Assembly: GCA_011389865.1 (NCBI GenBank)
Contig: JAABTL010000001.1
Location: 224,461-288,460 of the forward strand
Origin: Trueperaceae bacterium
Lineage (GTDB): Bacteria > Deinococcota > Deinococci > Deinococcales > Trueperaceae
Reading direction: 5' to 3'
Length of the DNA stretch: 64,000 nucleotides
In this document: piece by piece, positions 60,513-64,000 of the stretch
How positions within the stretch are numbered: position 1 is the stretch's first letter
Layout: each line of letters opens with the position of its first letter
Position numbers and translations under genes: made by a program
The notes under the pieces: generated by a model
Databases searched by the model: none
Told to the model about the DNA's origin: nothing
The model's input: only the letters and a program-made list of their open reading frames with translations

Positions 60513-61541
60513 CTAGTGCCGGCGACTGACGAGCCGGGCGAACTGGTCGAGCAGCCCCTCGGCCGCGGCACGGCCGGGTAGGGGCTCGAACGCCTCGCGC
60601 AGGCCGCGCAGGGCGGCGCTCGCCTCGCGCTCGGCGACGCTCTGGGCGTACGCGAGCGAGCCGTGGCGGGCGATGAGGTCCAGCAGCCAGCGCGCGTCGT
60701 CGGCCGTCTTGGCGGATCGCGGCTTCGCCAGGCGCGCCTCGGCCTCGGCGGCCTCGTCGGCGCTCGCGTGGGCGAAGAGGTGTGCGAGGACGAGGGTGCG
60801 CTTCCCCTCGTAGAGGTCGCCGGCGAACTCCTTGCCGGTGGCGGCCTCCGGGTCGAGGTTGAGCACGTCGTCGCGGATCTGGAAGGCGGCCCCCAGGCGC
60901 GCGCCCTCGGTGTCGAACGCCGGGTGCGGCGCGCGACCGGCCGCGAAGGCGCCGATGCGCAGGGGACCGATCACGGTGTACCAGGAGGTCTTGAGGGTCA
61001 CCATGCGGAAGTAGTCCGCCTCGCCCACGGCGAAGCGCCCCTCGGCCACCCAGGTCAGGTCCAGGTGTTGGCCCTCGGCCGTGCGGTGGATGAGGCGCAC
61101 GAACTCGGAGCGGATCGCGTCGGCGTCGACGTTTCCGTCCGAGCCGAGCGCGAGCAGGGCCTGCCACATGTAGACGTGCATGGCGTCGCCCACGTTGAGC
61201 GCCACCGGAACGCCGGCCGTGCGGTGGAGCGCGGGGCGCCCGCGGCGCTCCTCGCTGTCGTCCTCGATGTCGTCGTGGACCAAGACCCAGTTCTGGAACA
61301 GCTCGAGGGCGGCGGCCGGCGTCAGCGCGAGCGCCGGGTCGCCGCCGTGCGCCGCGCAGGATGCCAGCACGAACCGCCCGCGAAGGCGCTTGCCTCCGCG
61401 GGCCGGGTAGTCGCGCAGCAGCCGGTAGAAGCCATCGAGGTCGGGATCCCGGTGCCGTTCGGGCAGCATCGCCAGGACGGCCTGCTGGAGGTCGTCGGCA
61501 CTCGGCAGACGCGCAGGTTCGTCGTGCCCGGCGGGGCTCAC
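60513..61541 (-). CDS. polyprenyl (geranylgeranyl-type) diphosphate synthase
   Basis: 342 aa. First Asp motif VHDDIEDDSEERRG (D90, D91, D94, D95); second QIRDDVLNLD (D224, D225, N228); GGKRLRGRFV and KTSWYT are also conserved. It makes trans-polyprenyl diphosphate for menaquinone side chains, carotenoids or other isoprenoids; chain length depends on residues before the first motif that I cannot read with confidence. GTG 61541 overlaps the stop of the 58-residue membrane protein (GTGA). Confidence 0.9.
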   Translation of the reverse strand: MSPAGHDEPARLPSADDLQQAVLAMLPERHRDPDLDGFYRLLRDYPARGGKRLRGRFVLASCAAHGGDPALALTPAAALELFQNWVLVHDDIEDDSEERRGRPALHRTAGVPVALNVGDAMHVYMWQALLALGSDGNVDADAIRSEFVRLIHRTAEGQHLDLTWVAEGRFAVGEADYFRMVTLKTSWYTVIGPLRIGAFAAGRAPHPAFDTEGARLGAAFQIRDDVLNLDPEAATGKEFAGDLYEGKRTLVLAHLFAHASADEAAEAEARLAKPRSAKTADDARWLLDLIARHGSLAYAQSVAEREASAALRGLREAFEPLPGRAAAEGLLDQFARLVSRRH

Positions 61542-61714
61542 CGGAAGAGCACTTCGGTGACCAGCCACAGCGCCAGCAGGAACAGCAGCACGAACACCAG
61601 CAGGTACGGTGCCGAGACCTTGTAGGTCGCCCAGATCAGCGCCAAGGCGTCGCGCTTGGAAAGCTTGGGGCGACCGCCCTCGTACGCCTCGGGTTCATCC
61701 CTCCGCCGTGGCAC
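61538..61714 (-). CDS. small membrane protein, 58 aa
   Basis: Not recognised. The start GTG 61714 has GGAGGA 6 nt before it. A charged N-terminus (VPRRRDEPEAYEGGRPKLSK) precedes one strong hydrophobic span (SAPYLLVFVLLFLLALWLV), then VTEVLFR. Its stop overlaps the polyprenyl synthase start (GTGA), and it lies 24 nt downstream of oppF on the same strand. It may be an accessory to one of these membrane-linked neighbours. Confidence 0.7.
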   Translation of the reverse strand: MPRRRDEPEAYEGGRPKLSKRDALALIWATYKVSAPYLLVFVLLFLLALWLVTEVLFR

Positions 61715-61738
61715 GCGCTTCCTCCGAACCGTCGCCCG

Positions 61739-62790
61739 TCAGCGGCGGATGCAGGCCTTGAGGTGTCCGGGACCGACTTCCTCGAGCGGCGGCACGACGT
61801 GCTTACAGTCCTCGATCGCGATGGGGCAGCGGGTGCGGAACACGCAACCGGACGGCGGGTTGATCGGCGAGGGGATGTCGCCCTGCAGGATGACGCGCTC
61901 GCGCTTGATCGTGGGGTCGGGGATCGGCACCGCCGAGAGCAGCGCCTCGGTGTACGGGTGCACCGGGTTCCTGTACAGCTCCTTCGCGGGCGCGATCTCC
62001 ATGATGCGGCCGAGGTACATGACGACGACCTTGTCGGAGATGTACTCGACCACGCCCAGGTCGTGGGCGATGAAGAGCATCGTCAGGCCGAGCTCGTCCT
62101 TGAGGTCTTGCAGCAGGTTGACGACCTGCGCCTGGATCGACACGTCGAGCGCGGAGACGGGCTCGTCGGCGACGATGAACTTGGGGTCCACCGCGAGGGC
62201 GCGGGCGATGCCGATGCGCTGACGCTGGCCGCCGGAGAACTCGTGCGGGTAGCGGCGCATGTGCCCGGCGTTCATGCCGACGCGCTCGAGCAGGTCGGCG
62301 ACGCGGTCTTCCTTGGCCTTGCCGCGCGCGAGGTTGTGGATCGTCAGGGCCTCGCCGATGATGTCGCCCACCGACATGCGGGGGTTCAGGCTGGCGAAGG
62401 GGTCCTGGAAGATGATCTGCATCTCCTTGCGGTAGTCGCGCATCTTCGCCTTGGGCAGCTTGGCGATGTCGACACCCTCGAAGATGATCTCGCCGTCGGT
62501 CGGCTCGATCAGCCGCAGGATGGCGCGGCCGGCGGTGGTCTTGCCGGAGCCGGACTCGCCCACCAGACCGACGACCTCGCCGCGCCGGATGGTCAACGAG
62601 ACCTCCTCGACGGCCTTGACGTTCGCGACCACGCGGGAGAAGACGCCGCCGCGAATCGGGAAGTACTTCTTGAGGTTGCGGACCTGGAGCAGCGCGTCGG
62701 CTTCGGTGCCGGTGGCGGTGCTGGCCGCGGTCGCGGCGGCTTCGGTGGCTGCGGAGTTGCTCTCGGCCGCGTCCCTCTTCACGGCGTCGC

Positions 62791-62794
<4 letters not shown>
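61739..62794 (-). CDS. oppF: oligopeptide/dipeptide ABC transporter ATPase (OppF/DppF type)
   Basis: 351 aa. Walker [10 protein letters not shown] (K85), [17 protein letters not shown] (Q-loop), [15 protein letters not shown], Walker [19 protein letters not shown], and the C-terminal cysteine stretch [18 protein letters not shown] typical of Opp/Dpp ATPases. An Ala/Thr-rich tail precedes the domain (about 5-30). It couples ATP to peptide uptake with OppD; permeases and the binding protein are not in the window and may lie beyond 64000. The start overlaps the oppD stop (GTGA). Confidence 0.93.
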
Positions 62795-63796
<1,002 letters not shown>

Positions 63797-63804
<8 letters not shown>

Positions 63805-63823
63805 GCGCGTGGAGGCTCCTCAT
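63797..63823 (-). CDS. putative leaderless mini-ORF (8 codons) overlapping the oppD start
   Basis: MRSLHAHG and stop TAG. The ATG lies 8 nt after TATGCT (63832-63837); the stop is 8 nt inside oppD. The overlap is not the 4-nt type, so coupling is weaker here. Confidence 0.3.
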
Positions 63824-63831
63824 GGTCTCGG

Positions 63832-63837
63832 AGCATA
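63832..63837 (-). promoter_or_regulatory. -10 box TATGCT for oppD-oppF
   Basis: Minus-strand TATGCT, 8 nt before the mini-ORF ATG and 27 nt before oppD. The same box serves the tRNA gene. Confidence 0.55.
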
Positions 63838-63979
63838 CCGCATGGGCCGCTGCGGGCGGCCATGCCAGCGCGGCGCATAACTACACGACCAGCGAAGGCG
63901 CGGACGCCGCGCATCGGCGCCGGCGCGATGGCGTCCGGCTGCCGTCGTCCCACCGCAGGTGGGGCAACTGCGTAAGGTA

Positions 63980-64000
63980 GGGGCCGGCGAAGCCGGCCCC
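63980..64000 (+). terminator. GC hairpin at the right edge
   Basis: GGGGCCGGC-GAA-GCCGGCCCC, a perfect 9-bp stem with the same GAA loop as the tRNA terminator. What follows lies outside the window, so the T-run cannot be checked. Confidence 0.5.

Overview
The window is one uninterrupted stretch of chromosomal DNA with very high GC and strong NNC/NNG codon use. It holds about 54 protein genes and one tRNA, packed with almost no spare sequence; no gap exceeds about 210 bases. I see no insertion sequence, prophage, integrase, CRISPR array or change in composition. The gene set points to a Deinococcota bacterium, probably the Truepera side. The evidence is a DUF1999-type GNAT protein known from Thermus, a DUF3809-like protein, an EF-P with Arg at position 32 as in Thermus, a futalosine-type menaquinone prenyltransferase, and about twenty genes whose start lies 5-9 nt after a TAnnnT box (leaderless mRNAs). 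I infer the lineage from memory of these families, not from a search.

Layout. 1-5341: a partial zinc-ribbon coiled-coil protein, an unknown gene, a histone-deacetylase-like hydrolase, a DUF512 radical SAM protein, an MBL-fold hydrolase and a UbiA prenyltransferase. 5442-9849: tRNA-Asp with promoter and terminator, a Lon-substrate-binding-domain protein, TruD and an 831-residue von Willebrand A protein. 9915-16681: hybrid kinase-like sensor, RNase HII, PSP1/RicT-like protein, DNA polymerase III delta', a phosphoesterase, a PEGA-repeat protein and an exported protein. 16817-28700: glycogen phosphorylase, 6-phosphogluconolactonase, HD hydrolase, two tandem signal peptidases I, patatin, GH13 amylase, HtrA protease, DUF368 and two small lineage genes. 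28743-35290: MnmE, PAP2, TruA, GNAT, HMA-like, DUF503, Asp23 and FakA. 35371-43903: lipoprotein, exported protein, PyrF, SecA, RsmD, GNAT and a small membrane protein. 43890-53497: HNH nuclease, Ddl, LEA lipoprotein, an FtsX/ATPase transporter, a glycolipid-type glycosyltransferase, an epimerase-like protein and Dus. 53645-59799: GNAT, unknown family, then efp-accB-accC-asp23-nusB-folD-PAP2-like. 59812-64000: ComF, polyprenyl synthase, a 58-residue membrane protein and OppF/OppD.

How the genes work together. Most are housekeeping: RNA modification (TruA, TruD, MnmE, Dus, RsmD), protein export and processing (SecA, two LepB, HtrA), envelope building (Ddl, glycosyltransferase, polyprenyl synthase, UbiA, lipoproteins), glucan use (phosphorylase, GH13, Pgl) and fatty-acid synthesis (AccB, AccC, FakA). 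Co-transcribed genes are very often joined by ATGA or GTGA stop/start overlaps.

The most unusual signal is a recurring leader design. A TAnnnT-type box sits 5-9 nt before a tiny open frame of 8-31 codons. Its stop codon overlaps the start of the real gene, and in most cases that gene has no ribosome binding site of its own. I see this before ubiA, ddl, dus and mnmE (exact 4-nt overlaps), and more loosely before the zinc-ribbon gene and oppD. I infer that ribosomes load on the leaderless mini-ORF and pass to the enzyme by coupling. The ddl mini-ORF also carries a perfect 15-bp palindrome that looks like an operator.
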